Positions 33,043-45,189 of a DNA stretch of 64,000 bases are shown one piece after another. This DNA is from Pegoplata infirma (taxonomy: Eukaryota > Arthropoda > Insecta > Diptera > Anthomyiidae). The DNA lies in assembly GCA_963921195.1 (NCBI GenBank), contig OY992541.1, positions 10,820,951 to 10,884,950 on the forward strand, written 5' to 3'. Position 1 is the stretch's first letter. Every line of letters starts with the position of its first letter. The position numbers were made by a program, and so were the translations under genes. Under the pieces are notes generated by a model. It saw only the letters and a list, made by a program, of their open reading frames with translations, was not told where the DNA came from and ran no database searches.

Positions 33043-33202
33043 TTTATTTTAAAAAAATAATCGCCTTCGAGTCCTTCTAATTTTGAGCATGTGTTACATT
33101 CCGTTTAATTTTTAAAAATATTAAATGAACACGACACAAATTAAAGCATTTTTTGCGATAGTTTTTGCAAGTGAAATTGATAAACATTAATCAGCAACTT
33201 AC

Positions 33203-35061
33203 CTATTTGTTCATTTAGTTGCAGTTGTTGTTGTTCATTGACATGCTCATCTGGAATTGTTGTTGCTGTTATTTTTTTAATAGCTTTTGCTTTAACTATA
33301 AGCGGTTCTATGACTTCAACGGCAGCCTCGTTACCTGGTTGTGCCGTTAATGGGCGCTCATTAATAAAATCGGCAATACCCTCTAAGCCATCTTCGAATA
33401 GCTGTTTCTCGGCTTTCGTTCGTTCTGAATCATCGGTCACAAGTTCGACATTGTCAATACATCTGTTGACAATATCACTGCGCCCGATTTTATTTAGAGC
33501 CTGTTGTAGTTTATTACCCGTAGCTTCGTTACCTTGCTGACGTAGCCACAGACGTAACATAACCATGGCACGCTGGTTTTGGGTCTTATCATCCACATAT
33601 TCAGCATTGATAAGCTCGATGTCGGTCTCGGGTACACCCAATTCTTTGGCCAAGGGTATCCAGTCATTTTCCAGTAACTGACAAATACCCGACAAATGCA
33701 TATCGGCCTTGTGTATTGTTTCAAATGTTTTAATTGGTGATTCCCCATTTTGATGTAAAATCTCCCTTTCACTGTATTTCTTATGAGATTTATTTTGATA
33801 TTCGGCATTGATTTGGTCTCGTTGGTTAAGACCGCGATCTACAAAATTAATACTGTTAATGCTTCGCTGGCTACCAGCTGCACCATTTTCTTTATTGGAC
33901 TCAAGCGGAATGCCGTGATCCTCCAGTGTTATGTTTAATGTGCATATTGGCTGTTTTGGAGCTTCTCCGGGTGCAGTTTTGGGTTCATTCATAAAGCTGA
34001 TGCGTGCGAATGGCTCGTCTGGATTTTTTACATGCACCATAAACGACAGACGGTTTTCTCGGAACGCTTGAAACCTAAGGCTTAGCTGTTCACCAGTTTT
34101 TAGAACAGGCACTAAGTTTCCCCCAAATTCTAAGTAGATATCTTGATCTTCCAAAACCTCAATGTCACGGCTCTTGGCCACTTCAGTGAAATTATCTTGA
34201 TGTTCGAGAGTTTTATCTTCCTTGTCATCAGTCATACAGAATACCGAAAGTTTAGCCTCATTGGGAGATATACGCTTTGCAAATACCACAAACTTGGCTC
34301 TAAATGGAACAAGCGCCATATAAGTGTACAGTTCTGATGCCATACGGCTGGCTTCGGCAATGTTACGACAATCCATTAGCCAAAAACGCGCCGACACTGT
34401 GGTTGTAAATGTAACGCTGTCCTTTACAAATGCCAAGGGCGTAGAACCAGTAACATCCTCCCATATGGCCCTATTTTGACCACCAGTAATAGAGCACAAA
34501 AGCCGTAAAGTAGGTGCATTGCCAGTATAGGGTGAGTTAACCATACCCTGTGTGCAAGCTTTCGGTGCAGGTATACTAAGGGTGATCGCTTTGTGAAATT
34601 TGCGGCGCCGCGGCTCAACTGTCACAACTGGCGAAACAGCCACTCCTTGACCAAGCAGTTTGCAACAACCATTCAAGTCAACTGGCTGTGCCTGAAGACC
34701 GACTCGAATTTTTTTCGTCAATGCATTTGGCGGAAATATCGCCTGAACCTGTGGTACGGCCTGTGATGATACAGTACCACCATCAGAACCAATTGCATGT
34801 ACTTCCTGGCGTATGCGAGATACGACAGCAAAAAAATGTGGAAAGTTACGCGTTACGATACGTATGATGCGATTTGTGCGCAAGTCCTCTAGTGGACTCA
34901 ATTCTGCTTCCATTGTTTCTTGAAGAACTTCCATTACCGTTTCCTCCTTATCATAGAGCATGTGCTCGCGCCAGCTTTCACCGTTGTCTGAGCGCAGAAT
35001 AATTATTTCACGTTCCTTATCACGTAACGAGCCAAAATGTGGAACTTCTAATATTACCGGC
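33203..35061 (-). CDS. Ank: Ankyrin main exon: ZU5, ZU5/UPA and death domain
   Basis: A 1859-nt exon after the acceptor CCATTTTAG, ending at donor ATAG|GTAAGTTG. It starts G-P-V-I-L-E-V-P-H-F-G-S, completing the first ZU5 domain begun in the two upstream exons. A second ZU5 (about residues 95-240; QAIFPPNALTKKIRVGLQAQ) follows, then a UPA domain (about 280-385; IYLEFGGNLVPVLKTGEQLS), a Ser/Asn/Gln-rich linker, and a death domain (about 450-540; LSGICQLLENDWIPLAKELG and NKLQQALNKIGRSDIV). In ankyrins the first ZU5 binds beta-spectrin, the ZU5-ZU5-UPA unit forms one rigid block, and the death domain is regulatory. No stop or frameshift is present. If the donor is skipped, the frame reads about 20 more residues to a stop at 33141. 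Confidence 0.95.
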
Positions 35062-35291
35062 CTAAAATGGTGCAAAGAAAATAACAATAATTTAGTAAAT
35101 ATTTTTTAAAATATTTTTATTTTTCAACATATTTACATATAAACAGAAAAATCAAAAATATGCAATGCCATATTTTGCAAATATATTTTCCTATAGACAA
35201 ATTCTTTGACTGATTGTGATGAAACAATTTTAGTTTCTTAGACGTGATACCTATCAAATCATTTTCAGATTATAAATACTTTTTCATATAG
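35062..35291. other. Ank intron start, AT-rich
   Basis: No gene or recognised repeat. Confidence 0.5.
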
Positions 35292-35962
35292 AACTAGTAA
35301 GAGTGTTAAATTCGGCTGTGCCGAATCTTTTATACCCCCCAACATGCAAAAAAAAAAAAATAAATTTCAGGGGCGTTATTTTTTTTGGGGGGAGGGGGGT
35401 GGAGTCGGAAGTGGTAATGGGGAGGGACAAATTTCCTCTCGAATATGTGCTTAAAAATTCATTCTTATGCTTTTTGCATTAAAGAAATAAAAGTTTTTCA
35501 TAATTAAAAAAAAATTTTTTATTCCACGCCCATAAAAGGGGGGCGGCCGAAAAAACGACATTTTCTAATTCTCAGGGTCCAAATGCAGGACTGTGAACTT
35601 CTTGTAGCATAAAAATGTTGCATTTGTTAAACGAAAACAAAAAATCATGTAAAAAAATGATATTTTTAGAGGTTGGTTTAGTTCTTCAAGGGGAACTTTT
35701 TTTCCCCTGGCCCGATTTTGCTCATTTACGAACTTAACCTGCCTAGGAGCATAAGACATATTTTGTGCCAAATGTCGGGAGGGTAAATCTTTTATTTTGG
35801 ACTGTATCGTGTTAACTACAGACGGACAGACGGGCGGACAGACGGACATCGCTAGAATGTCTTAGAATCGATCACTGATCATAAATATATATACTTTGTG
35901 GGGTCCTACACCGATATTTTGATGCGTTTCACACGGAATGACAAAGTGAGTATACCCCCATA
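35292..35962 (-). mobile_element. mini-me/DINE-1-like element (minus orientation)
   Basis: Read on the minus strand it has a start near TATGGGGGTATACTCACTTT, the GGACCCCACAAAGTATATAT block, (GTCY)n, and the 3' hairpin ATTCGGCACAGCCGAAT followed by TTAACACTCTTACTAGTT. A GC-rich C-run stretch (about 35385-35405 on plus, G-rich) is shared with the copies at 51771 and 62810. Confidence 0.7.
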
Positions 35963-36773
35963 CACTCAAAATAATACATTAGTAGATTTACTAATTTTTT
36001 TTCGCTAATGCTGGTTAGCTAACTTTTAGCATATTTTTAGTTGAGATTAGCATGTTAGCAAAAATATCTTGTAAACTTCACTTAGCGCATTAGCAATTTT
36101 AAACAAAATTTGAACTAATTTTTTGGCTAAATTTTAAATTGAGTTGACCTAATTTTTACAAGCTTTTTTGCTAATATTAGGAAAAATAAATGGTAAATTT
36201 TTTTTATTTTCAGAAAACTTAAAATGGTGCTATCTCGGAAACTAAGCCAGATAGAGCAAAATGGAGGCCATTTTTGGTTCTCTGGCTCACCATAGTATCG
36301 CCGTTACTCTTCACATGTGTGGACCCTAATGGGTCCTAACTTTTGATCCAAAAAAGTTAGCGTTCCCGAAAAATTTCAAATGCTCATATCTCGGTAAATA
36401 TTGCCTACACAACAAAAAGTTCAAAAGCATTTTTGTAGCTCTCAATACGTAGAACAAGACCGCAATTTTCAAAACCCCCACATAATATTGGTTTTAACCT
36501 TATAAAAATTATGTATCAGGATCATGAAAATAAATTTCTATAAAAAATTTTCAAACTATAATCTAAGACACTTTTTCTATATTAAAATCTGAGATATTAT
36601 TTCTATTGGGAATTCTCAGATTCTGAAAAGTTTTTTAATAGAAACATTTTTAGATTCTAATATAATTTTTCATAAGGCTTTCACTTATAACTCTTACGTG
36701 AAGCAACAAAAAGATTTTTTTTTAATCTTTAAACTTGAATGTTTTGAAAATGGAACACGCTAACATACAAATA
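35963..36773. other. Ank intron: CACTCAAAATAAT end and degenerate repeats
   Basis: A CACTCAAAATAAT end at 35963, preceded by TA, introduces a TTAGCTAA/GCTAATTTT-rich block to about 36190. A right end was not found. 36510-36670 holds TCTGAGATATT-type degenerate words. No gene. Confidence 0.45.
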
Positions 36774-37610
36774 CACAGAAAAAAAAATTTATTTAAAAAA
36801 TTCGTAGATTTAATTAAAAAATTAATTAAATCCGGACCAATCACTAAAATGCGCATATAAATTAAAAATATTTGTATGTCGTTAATTAAAAATAAATGGG
36901 TATTTAGTTAATTAAAAACTTAATACTATAAATTAAAAAATTTAATTAAAATAAAAAAAAAATAATTAAAAGTTTAATTATATAAATTAAAAATTTAATT
37001 AAAAAAAATGGAAATAAATTAAAATTTTAATTGTATAAATTAAAAAATAATAAATTTTTTAAAAAAATAATTAATTTAAAAAAAAAAAAATTTTTAATAA
37101 AAAGGTTTAAAAAAATATAAATAAAACTATAAACAATATGAGAATTCAAAAATCTATATGAGAAATAAAAAAACTTTCAACAAACTGTTTATACTTCTGT
37201 ATTTGTTTTTGTAAGTAATTCCAAATTCGCATACCTTAACAAGTTTAAATTTAAACATGTTTAAGTGGTTAAACATGTTTAAAAAAATGAATGCGAATTT
37301 GGTTTTAAACAATGCAAGATAAAAACAATTACTCGCACACACGGAAAACATAACAAAAAAAAAAATAAGTAAAGCTAAGAATTTAATTAAACAATTAGTT
37401 ATATTAGTTAAATATTTAATTAAACAATTAATTATATTAATTAAATATTTAATTAATATTAAATAAAAAAAACAATTAAAATGTTAATTAAAAAAAAAAT
37501 AAAAATTTGATTAAACAATTAATTATATTAATAAAAAATTTAATTGCTATTAAATTAAAAAAACAATTAAAATTTTAATTAAAATAAAATATACGATATT
37601 ATTTTCTGTG
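36774..37610. mobile_element. TA-flanked MITE with CACAGAAAA ends, TTAATTAAA-rich
   Basis: It starts CACAGAAAAAAAAATTTA and ends TATTATTTTCTGTG, with TA on both sides (36772-36773, 37611-37612). The interior consists of AATTAAAAATTTAATT words. An inner inverted repeat at about 37200-37335 (TTCCAAATTCGCAT with its mirror) is probably a further insertion. Confidence 0.7.
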
Positions 37611-38501
37611 TACGTAGCAGTAGATCCACAAAAAGATTCGATATATCGAACGCGAACATCGGAAAAATTTTATACACTTGAAAAGTTTGTTAAGATGATT
37701 TGGTATAAGAAGGTTAAACTCTATTTAGTTCATATATTTTGATTTTGGAAAAAAAAATTTAATTTTTTGCAATTCAGTGGATTTTTGCAAAAAGTGCTTG
37801 ATTTTGATATTTATCGGAAATACCAATTCCAATGTAACATTTCTGATGTTGATACTGTTAGGTTACATATTGTTTTCAAGAATAGTTTCTTAAAAACATC
37901 TCTGAATCTGAGAATTTGTCACACATTATTTTCATCAAAAATTGAGTTTTTCAAATGAAAATTCGTAGATTCAAAATCGGTATTCCAAGACATTTTTTTT
38001 TAAAAAAACAAAGATAAACTCGTGAGGGGGTGGGGGTTGCTAGTTAAACATAAATATAAGAAGGCGATGACAAAAAAATGTTGGATAAAATCCTGAATAC
38101 GTCGCTCTCCTGTGAACTTTTCGTTATAGAAAACCTCAAAGATTCTGTGCGCCTTTTCATATAAATTTATGAAGGTCAAAATTACATCATGCTCAGACAC
38201 ATTTTTTCGTTAAGGAACCTCTTGATTCACGAACTCTAAGCTCCTCCTTTAAATTCATTATAAATTATCTCATTGTTAGATTTAAATTATAAAAAACTAC
38301 TCTGACGACTTATTTTATAGAAAATTCAAGTTTTTGCATAGAATTTTCAAATAAAATTATTTTTTTATGTTAAAATTTCCAAAAAATCAGTACAATCAGT
38401 ACATATTGAAAAAAAAAAATCAGAAATCAGTACATGTACTGATCAAATCAGTACGAATGGTCAGCCTAGCCTTAAGTCAAAATTTTATAAATATCTACAT
38501 A
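37611..38501. other. Ank intron, no gene seen
   Basis: It contains degenerate TCTGAATCTGAGAATT words (37860-38010) and an AT-rich tail with repeated AAATCAGTACA. No coding evidence. Confidence 0.5.
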
Positions 38502-39563
38502 TGAGGCATTCCACACCAAATGCCCAGCGAAAAAAAAACACGTGTACCGTAAACTTTTGAATAGCTTGTATGGATAGCCCTATATGGGACTTAGAAAATT
38601 TCGTTTTTGGTTTTTCAATTTTTCAAAAACTGGGCTTAGGAGGCGTGGTCAAATATTGGAGAAATGGTCAAATTTGTGGCGAGTTGCCTTGATTAAATAT
38701 TTATCACATTAAAACGGAATGCACCACAATCTTAAAAATTTACATTCTTATATAGTTTTGTATGGGCTATCGATTAAATTTTTTTTTTTTTGGAAAACTT
38801 TCAGAACCTGTTCTGAAATTTTTCATTTTTTAAAAAAGTCAATTTATCAAAAATCCGGCCACTTTTTTTTCCTTTTTTTTAATTTTTTTTTAAGTTTAGA
38901 TGTTTGTCCACCCACACAAAAAAATTCAGAAAAACATTTTTCGTTTTTTTCGAGAAAATCGCATTTGAATTTTAAATTTCATAACAATTTTGTAATTTGC
39001 TTGTATTTTCTTGTATTAACGTTGCGAATGAGTAATATTAATGCAATTAATAATACTCATTCGCAACGATAATACAAGAAAATACAAGCAAATTAAAAAT
39101 TCAAATGCGATTTTCTCGAAAAAAACGAAAAATGTTTTTCTGATTTTTTTGTGTGGATGGACAAACATATAAACTTAAAAAAAAAAAATTAAAAAAAAGA
39201 AAAAAAAGTGGCCGAATTTTTGATAAATTGACTTTTTTAAAAAATGAAAAATTTCAGAACGGGTTCTGAAAATTTTCTAAAAAAAAAATTTTATTCGATA
39301 GCCCATACAAAACTATATAAGAATGTTAATTTTTGAGATTGTGGTGCATTCCGTTTTAATGTGATAAATATTTAATCAAGGCAACTCGCCACAAATTTGA
39401 CCATTTTTCCAATATTTGACCACGCCTTCTAAGCCCAGTTTTTGAAAATTAGAAAAACCAAAAACGCAATTTTCTTAGTTCTATATAGGGCTATCCAAAC
39501 AACCTATTCAGAAATTTACGGGACACATGTTTTTCTGTAGCGGGACATTTGGTGTGGAATGCC
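38502..39563. mobile_element. Foldback element B, copy 2
   Basis: It has the same arms as 17619-18346 (TGAGGCATTCCACACCAAAT left, TTTGGTGTGGAATGCCT right). Its centre is occupied by another palindrome (about 38905-39165), beginning TTTGTCCACCCACACAAAAA and ending with its mirror, with TTATTAATTGCATTAATAAT-like bases at the turn. The right end lacks the last CA, next to the Helitron start. Confidence 0.8.
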
Positions 39564-39595
39564 TTTTTCATATATAAAAATGGATGTGTGTATAT

Positions 39596-40942
39596 TAGGG
39601 TGGCAGCTAAATTTCAACTTTGGATTTTCAACATCTCCCGGGCGGAATATTGTGCCACATGGTCTAAAACTGATGTGGAAAAATTTTCAGCCATATCGGA
39701 TAACTTTAACCCGTGCCCCTTTGAGGTCAAAGTTCAAATGATAAAAAAAAAAAATTCCATACAAGCAAAAAATTTTTTTTTCGATTTATTTTTTTTTTAT
39801 TTTTTAATATTAGTTAGCTTTATTAGCTTATTAACAACAAAAAATTTCATTTCGATCGGACAAGATTTTCAGTTTCAAAAGTGACTCTGAAAAAAAAATT
39901 TCAGGCTTGTTAGAAGCTTACTCTAAAAAATTTTCAAAAAATTTTTTTTTTTAGTTTTGATAAGCACACATTAAAGAATTTTTGTTGCTCTTAATACCAG
40001 GTTTTTTAATTTTTTTTTTTTTAATTTTTTTTCGACATCGCATTTTTGTTCTAAATTGGGGTAAAAAACTGGAAAAATGCAGTTTTTGGCCCTATTTAAG
40101 AGCATGATCACAATGTCCCAGAAAGAAAAAAATGATAGATTTGGAATATGTATTATCAAGAGAAACAAACGCAAGCTATTTTGTAAACTTTTAAAAACAA
40201 AAAAAAAATATTTTTTTAAGAGTATGCTGTCTCAAGACAGTCTCAATTTTTTTTTTTTCAAGACCACTTTTGTAACAGAAAATCTTGTCCGATCGAAATT
40301 AAATTTTTTGTTGTTAATAAGCTAATAAAGCTTACTAACTTTTTTTTTAGCTCTGACAAGCACACATTAAAGATTTTACGTCGCTTTTGATAACAGTTTT
40401 TCTTTTTATTTTTTTTTTGTGACATCGAAGTTTTGTTCTAAATTGGGGCCAAAAGCTGCAAAAATTTAGTTTTTGGCCCTATTAAAAAACAAAATTACGA
40501 CATCACAAAAATTTTTAAGAAAAACCTATTATTAAGAGCAACAAAATGTCTTTAATGTATGCTTGTCAAAACTAAAAAAAAAATTTTTTTGAAAATTTTT
40601 TAGAGTAAGCTTCTAACAAGCCTTAAAATTTTTTTTCAGAGTCACTTTTGAAACTGAAAATCTTGTCCGATCGAAATGAAATTTTTTGTTGTTAATAAGC
40701 TAATAAAGCTAACTAATATTAAAAAATAAAAAAAATAAAAATCGAAAAAAAAATTTTTTGCTTGTATGGAAAAATTTTTTTTTATCATTTGAACTTTGAC
40801 CTCAAAGGGGCACGGGTTAAAGTTATCCGATTTGGCTGAAATTTTTTCCACATCAGTTTTAGACCATGTGGCACAATATTCCGCCCGGGAAACATCAATA
40901 TTAATACAAAAAAATTGCTCCATACATTTCGCTGCCACCCTA
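39596..40942. mobile_element. hAT-type foldback (8-bp duplication GTGTATAT)
   Basis: The ends TAGGGTGGCAGC and GCTGCCACCCTA are flanked by GTGTATAT at 39588-39595 and 40943-40950. The arms are long mirrors containing CCCGGGCGGAATATTGTGCC and its complement. The two ~100-codon frames (39549 plus and 40642 minus) are mirror translations of the arms. A diverged right end of the same family lies near 59327-59341. Confidence 0.88.
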
Positions 40943-41400
40943 GTGTATATATGTGTGTATGTATGTTCCGTATGGACTCAAAAACGGCTGGATCGATCTT
41001 GATGAAATTTTCAGGGAATATTCAGAATAGCCTTAGGAGTAACACTGTGCGGTCAGATTTTTGATTTTCTGTCGGTGGGCGGAGGGGCGTGGCAAAATCA
41101 AATTTTTACATTCCACCACTAATAACATTTATAATATAAATTTTATATATAAAAACCGAATGAACCGATTTTGATGAAATTTAAACCAAAGATAGTATTA
41201 ACCGAGTACTAACTATGTGCCAAATGAGCATTTTCGGATAAAGTGTCATCAAATGCCACGCCCCTTTTTATTGGATTGAAAGTTAATTCTGCATGCTCCG
41301 CAACAACACAAAAACGGCTGCTCCGATTTTAATTACATTTTCAGTACTGATAGTTTTGACGGAGAGCGGAACTATAGGTCATATTAGACTACGATTGGAA

Positions 41401-41428
41401 AAAGGGATGTGGCATGCCACGCCCCTTT
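41401..41428. other. Palindrome inside Helitron module
   Basis: The core GTGGCATGCCAC is flanked by AAAGGG and GCCCCTTT. Weaker versions occur at 6953-6983, 8657-8685 and 41239-41268, in the same position of the module. Confidence 0.7.
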
Positions 41429-41605
41429 GTACTATATTGAACGTTGTCTGCCTGTTTCGCAATCACGCAAAAACAGCTGAACTGATTCTCTTGATATTTT
41501 CACTACAGATAGTGCTTATGCAGGCCATATAACATCATTATTGGAAGAAGAGGCGAAAATTACCACTCCCCTTTGTACTATACTGAACTTTATTTTACTT
41601 TTTTA

Positions 41606-42196
41606 TACCCTCCACTTAGTGATAGAGGGTATATATAAGTTTGTCATTCCGTTTGTAACTCATCGAAATATCGGTCTGGGACCCCATAAAGTATATATAT
41701 TCATGATGCCCGATCGATTTTAAGACATTCTAGCGATGTCCGTCTGTCTGTCTGTGGAAAATGCTCTCGCGGACAAAATATTGCACAGAGATGACTGAAA
41801 CTTAACATATATATTGGAAGTTCTCCCGAGAAGTTTGGTATTGCATTTGAGCGATATCGGATCAGCGGTTCAAAAGTTGTGAACGAAAATGTAAGCACAC
41901 CTCAAACATTTCAGTACATTCAACATAACCTAAAAATACAAAATGCTTTAATTCGGCTTCTGGTTGACATTTGTTAACATAATTGTACACCAAATGGTAT
42001 TTAAACAAGTACGAACATATTTTTTGACAAAAAAAAGAAAAAAATCGCGGATTTTTTTTTCGCGAAATTTTTTTTTTTCAATTTTTTCAAAAGTAATTTC
42101 CTTTTAAATAAAGTTGTTTGCAATAATCTTTTTGAAATTGTGGAGGGTATCACTACATTCGGCAAGGCCGAATTTAACTTTTTTACTTGTTTTTTT
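41606..42196 (+). mobile_element. mini-me/DINE-1-like element, full copy
   Basis: It begins TATACCCTCCACTTAGTGAT with a hairpin (GAGGGTATA mirror), then GACCCCATAAAGTATATATA, (GTCY)n at about 41740, and the 3' hairpin ATTCGGCAAGGCCGAAT followed by TTAACTTTTTTACTTGTTT. It is inserted in the Helitron-like body. Non-coding. Confidence 0.8.
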
Positions 42197-42359
42197 TTGC
42201 AACTACATATATAGCTGCTTATTTTATTTGGACAAAATTTATTATTACAAATTTCAATTTGGCCTCAGCGCCACAAAGGCATTATTGCCACACCTCTTTG
42301 TGCTATACTGAACGTTAAGTCGAATCGATCACTACTAATAATACTATCCAAGCGGTAAC

Positions 42360-43058
42360 CACAGACTAAATACAGACTCGACAGTAGAGTTTTATAAGAA
42401 AAAATGGGGAAAAACTAAGCGATTTTAGAAAGAAAACACAGCGGTTTTTAGTCCGTTTTACGCTAACATGACGACACTTTCTACGACTTAGGAGTGCACT
42501 GTTGCCAACTATTTTTAACCAAAAACCTCTAAATTTCACTAAAAAAGCGCTAGAAACCTCCAAATAATTTTTTCTACGAAAATTGTCTTTTCACTAAAAA
42601 CGCGCAAGAAACTGCCGAAAAAAATTTAGCGGGAAAATATAAAATTCTCCCGCTAAGTTACAAAAAAGCGCTAAAATTCGACAAACTTGGCGTTTTTGAT
42701 TAAAAAAAAAAAAAAAAAAAAAGAAAAATTGGGAAAAAATCTCTAAATTTTTCCCACTAAATCCCAACAAAAAGCGCTAGATTTTCCCGCTAAAGCACCG
42801 TTCCCGCTAAAACCAATTTTTCCCCGCTAAATCCAAACAAAAAGCGCTAGATTTAGCGGGAAAACCTCCAACTTGGCAACAGTGTAGGAGTGATTGAAAC
42901 AAAAAAAAAAACGATCTGGCATTGATTTTTCGCATGGCGCGTTATATTAGCTTTCTCTTTTTAACCTAATTTGTAGAATAATTTGAAAACATTAACCATA
43001 TGGTTAGAAAATACTTTTTTGACACCTGTCATATTTGTCGAGTCTGTATTAGTCTGTG
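42360..43058. mobile_element. Element with CACAGACTAA ends and 7-8 bp duplication
   Basis: CACAGACTAAATACAGACTC and the complement of GAGTCTGTATTAGTCTGTG are flanked by CGGTAAC on both sides (42353-42359, 43059-43065). It is inserted in the Helitron-like body and itself carries the element at 42497-42884. Confidence 0.75.
42497..42884. mobile_element. hAT-type MITE (8-bp duplication TAGGAGTG)
   Basis: 388 bp with ends CACTGTTGCCAAC and CTTGGCAACAGTG, flanked by TAGGAGTG at 42489-42496 and 42885-42892. AAAGCGCTAGA and CCCGCTAAA words repeat inside. It is the innermost layer of a three-level nest. Confidence 0.88.
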
Positions 43059-43542
43059 CGGTAACTATAGGTCATATAAGAGCCCGATTCAGCAAAGGTG
43101 TATAAAACGCTACTCCCATTTTTGTATTAAATCAAATTATTTCTTCCTCCGCAATTATCCAAAAACGGCTAAATCGATTTCAATGAATTAAGCAGCACAG
43201 ATAGTACTAACCGAGTACGCAACTTGGAACTATGCATAAAATGAACTTTACGTATGCCTATTTCAAAATCACGCACAAACGGCTGAATCGATTTTGTTAA
43301 AATTTCTCTATAGGTAGCGCTAATTGATGCAGGCTACTAGCTGGACCTGGTACCGTGCTTTAGTTTTGTTCGTCACTGTATATTTAAGTCGAGATACAAT
43401 ATAAAACAGATTTTTTCTTAGGGCCAGCAACGCGGACCGGGTCAGCTAGTAAATAATAAAATTTCATAACGGAGCATTGAGTAATCTAGCCTTATGCAAA
43501 TAAAATTAATAAATTGTAACACATTCAGTTTTATTTTCATAC

Positions 43543-43767
43543 CCTAAAAATTTGGCTTCTACTGGAGATAACTCCAGTATTCTGCTTATTAAGGCCTCGC
43601 CTTCCATCAGCGGTGGTGGATAATGGACACGCTGCGGCTTAACATAACGACAGGTGATGCGCGTAGGCTGTGCACACGACCTTGGTGGTACTATAATTCG
43701 TACACCGCTGTGTCGACAACCACGCATGGAGCCACCGCGAGCATCCACCATAAATGAAACCAAAAAT
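43543..43767 (-). CDS. Ank: Ankyrin exon: first ZU5 domain
   Basis: A 225-nt exon between acceptor TTATTTTTCAG and donor TTAGG|GTATGAA. It reads [20 protein letters not shown] after completing Gly with the previous exon, then the [17 protein letters not shown] and [20 protein letters not shown] segments. These are hallmark ankyrin ZU5 sequences that bind spectrin. The phase is consistent with both neighbours. Confidence 0.95.
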
Positions 43768-43834
43768 CTGAAAAATAAACAAAAAAACTAAATTATTTTT
43801 AAACCAGTAAAAAATACATGTTTTCAACACTTAC

Positions 43835-43922
43835 CCTAAATGAACGGGAGGCTTCGTAATGGCTACATTGTCGGATTTAAGAGCATATTGTTGGGAGATT
43901 TGAATGTTTTCGTTTACCTCAA
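43835..43922 (-). CDS. Ank: Ankyrin exon: linker into ZU5
   Basis: An 88-nt exon between acceptor ACTATTTCAG and donor TTAGG|GTAAGTG. With one carried base it reads IEVNENIQISQQYALKSDNV and ends AITKPPVHL, joining directly to [13 protein letters not shown]. Only a 67-bp intron separates it from the next exon. It was found by splice sites and phase, because it is too short to stand out as an ORF. Confidence 0.9.
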
Positions 43923-44136
43923 CTGAAATAGTAAAAGATTTTATGTTTTTTAATTATTTTAAAATTTATGTATATTTATTCATTATTACAGGCAGTCAGG
44001 AGTGTGAGTGGAAGAAGAAAATAAATCTATCAGCGTTACTCAAATCGTGTATTTAAGGTGAATCTTTTAAGCAAAAGAAATCATACCCAGCATAAAACTA
44101 GGTAATGAATACCCAATTGGATTACATGGTAATAAG
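43923..44136. other. Ank intron start
   Basis: AT-rich, with nothing recognised before the hAT-type element. Confidence 0.5.
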
Positions 44137-44711
44137 TAGGGATGAGATTTTCATGCACTACAAAATCGAAAATATGCGCTTAAAATATGCACTAAAAAAT
44201 TCAAAATATGCACTAAAAACCCTAAAAATATGCACTCAAAATTAAATGTGTGCAATAAAAGTCTTGTTTTCATTCGAAAAACTTTTTAAAAAAGTAAAAA
44301 ATAACACCGGGCTTAATTAGTAACATTTAAAACTTTGTATAAGCAGGTTTTTTTAGAAATTAGGACAATCTATAAAAAAAAATTAAAAAGCAAAAAAAAA
44401 AAATTCTTACTTTCAAAATAAATTTTTAAAATTTAAAATAGTTTTTGAAACAAATAAATTTCAATTTGTGTTTTAGCTAATTTATATCAAAATATGCAAA
44501 AATAAGCACTTAAAAGTTGGAAATATGCACAATACATGCACTTAAAACTAAAATATGCAAAAATATGCATTTTAACCAAAATATGCAAAAATATGCAAAA
44601 ACAAATCGATGCCATTTTAAAGCAAATTTCTTGATTCGGAAAGATAATTGGTCAAAATCGTTTTCAGACTATCGACAAAAAACATGCATTTGCATGGAAA
44701 TCTCATCCCTA
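44137..44711. mobile_element. hAT-type MITE rich in ATGCA words (8-bp duplication GTAATAAG)
   Basis: The ends TAGGGATGAGATTTTCATGC and GCATGGAAATCTCATCCCTA are flanked by GTAATAAG at 44129-44136 and 44712-44719. AAATATGCACTAAAA and AAATATGCAAAA words repeat 15 or more times near the ends, typical of hAT subterminal transposase sites. Confidence 0.88.
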
Positions 44712-44730
44712 GTAATAAGTATTAAACATT

Positions 44731-45065
44731 TTTATACCCTCCACTCTGGTGATAGAGGGTATATATAAGTTTGTCATTCCGTATGTAACACATTGAAATA
44801 TTGGTTTAGGACCCCATAAAGTATATATATTCATGATCCTTGATCGATTTTAAGTCGATCTAACGATGTCCGTCTGTCTGTCTGTTGAAATCACGTTTTT
44901 GGCAATAATCCGGAACCGATTTAAACGCTTGGGGTACCAAAAGTTGCGTAATTTTCCCAGGCAAAAACTGATGTATTTTTTTTTGAAATCGGTTAAGTAT
45001 TTTAAAAGTTATGAGTGATTTTCTGAAAAAAGTCATGGTATTTTTTAACATAACCCTAAATTAAC
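44731..45065 (+). mobile_element. mini-me/DINE-1-like element, 5' part
   Basis: TATACCCTCCACTCTGGTGA, then the GACCCCATAAAGTATATATA block and (GTCY)n. The internal part differs from the copies at 41606 and 45190. No 3' hairpin before 45190. Confidence 0.65.
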
Positions 45066-45189
45066 TCATAGTTTGTGTATATACATAAAAAAGAATACGG
45101 AAATGAAAAAAAAAAAACGGAGATAAAGAAAAAAATCTTTACAAAAAAAAACTTTAAAATATGTAAAACAAAATCTAAATTTAATTAAA

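Larger units (their letters stand above)
39568..43449 (+). mobile_element. Helitron-like composite (TC...CTAG)
   Basis: It starts TCATATATAAAAATGGATGT and ends GGACCGGGTCAGCTAG before T. The body (40950-41600, 42200-42359, 43059-43449) is a series of about 170-bp modules carrying ACGGCTGRACCGATTTTGAT. Later insertions at 39596-40942, 41606-42196 and 42360-43058 enlarged it. No Rep/helicase is encoded, so it is non-autonomous. Confidence 0.7.

Noticed and set aside
33238..33540. Plus-strand 100-codon frame with a hydrophobic start
   Set aside because: It is the antisense shadow of the ankyrin death-domain exon.
39549..40938. Frames of 111 and 98 codons with nearly the same residues on opposite strands
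   Set aside because: They translate the two arms of the hAT-type foldback 39596-40942; a run of stops and T/A tracts follows in each.
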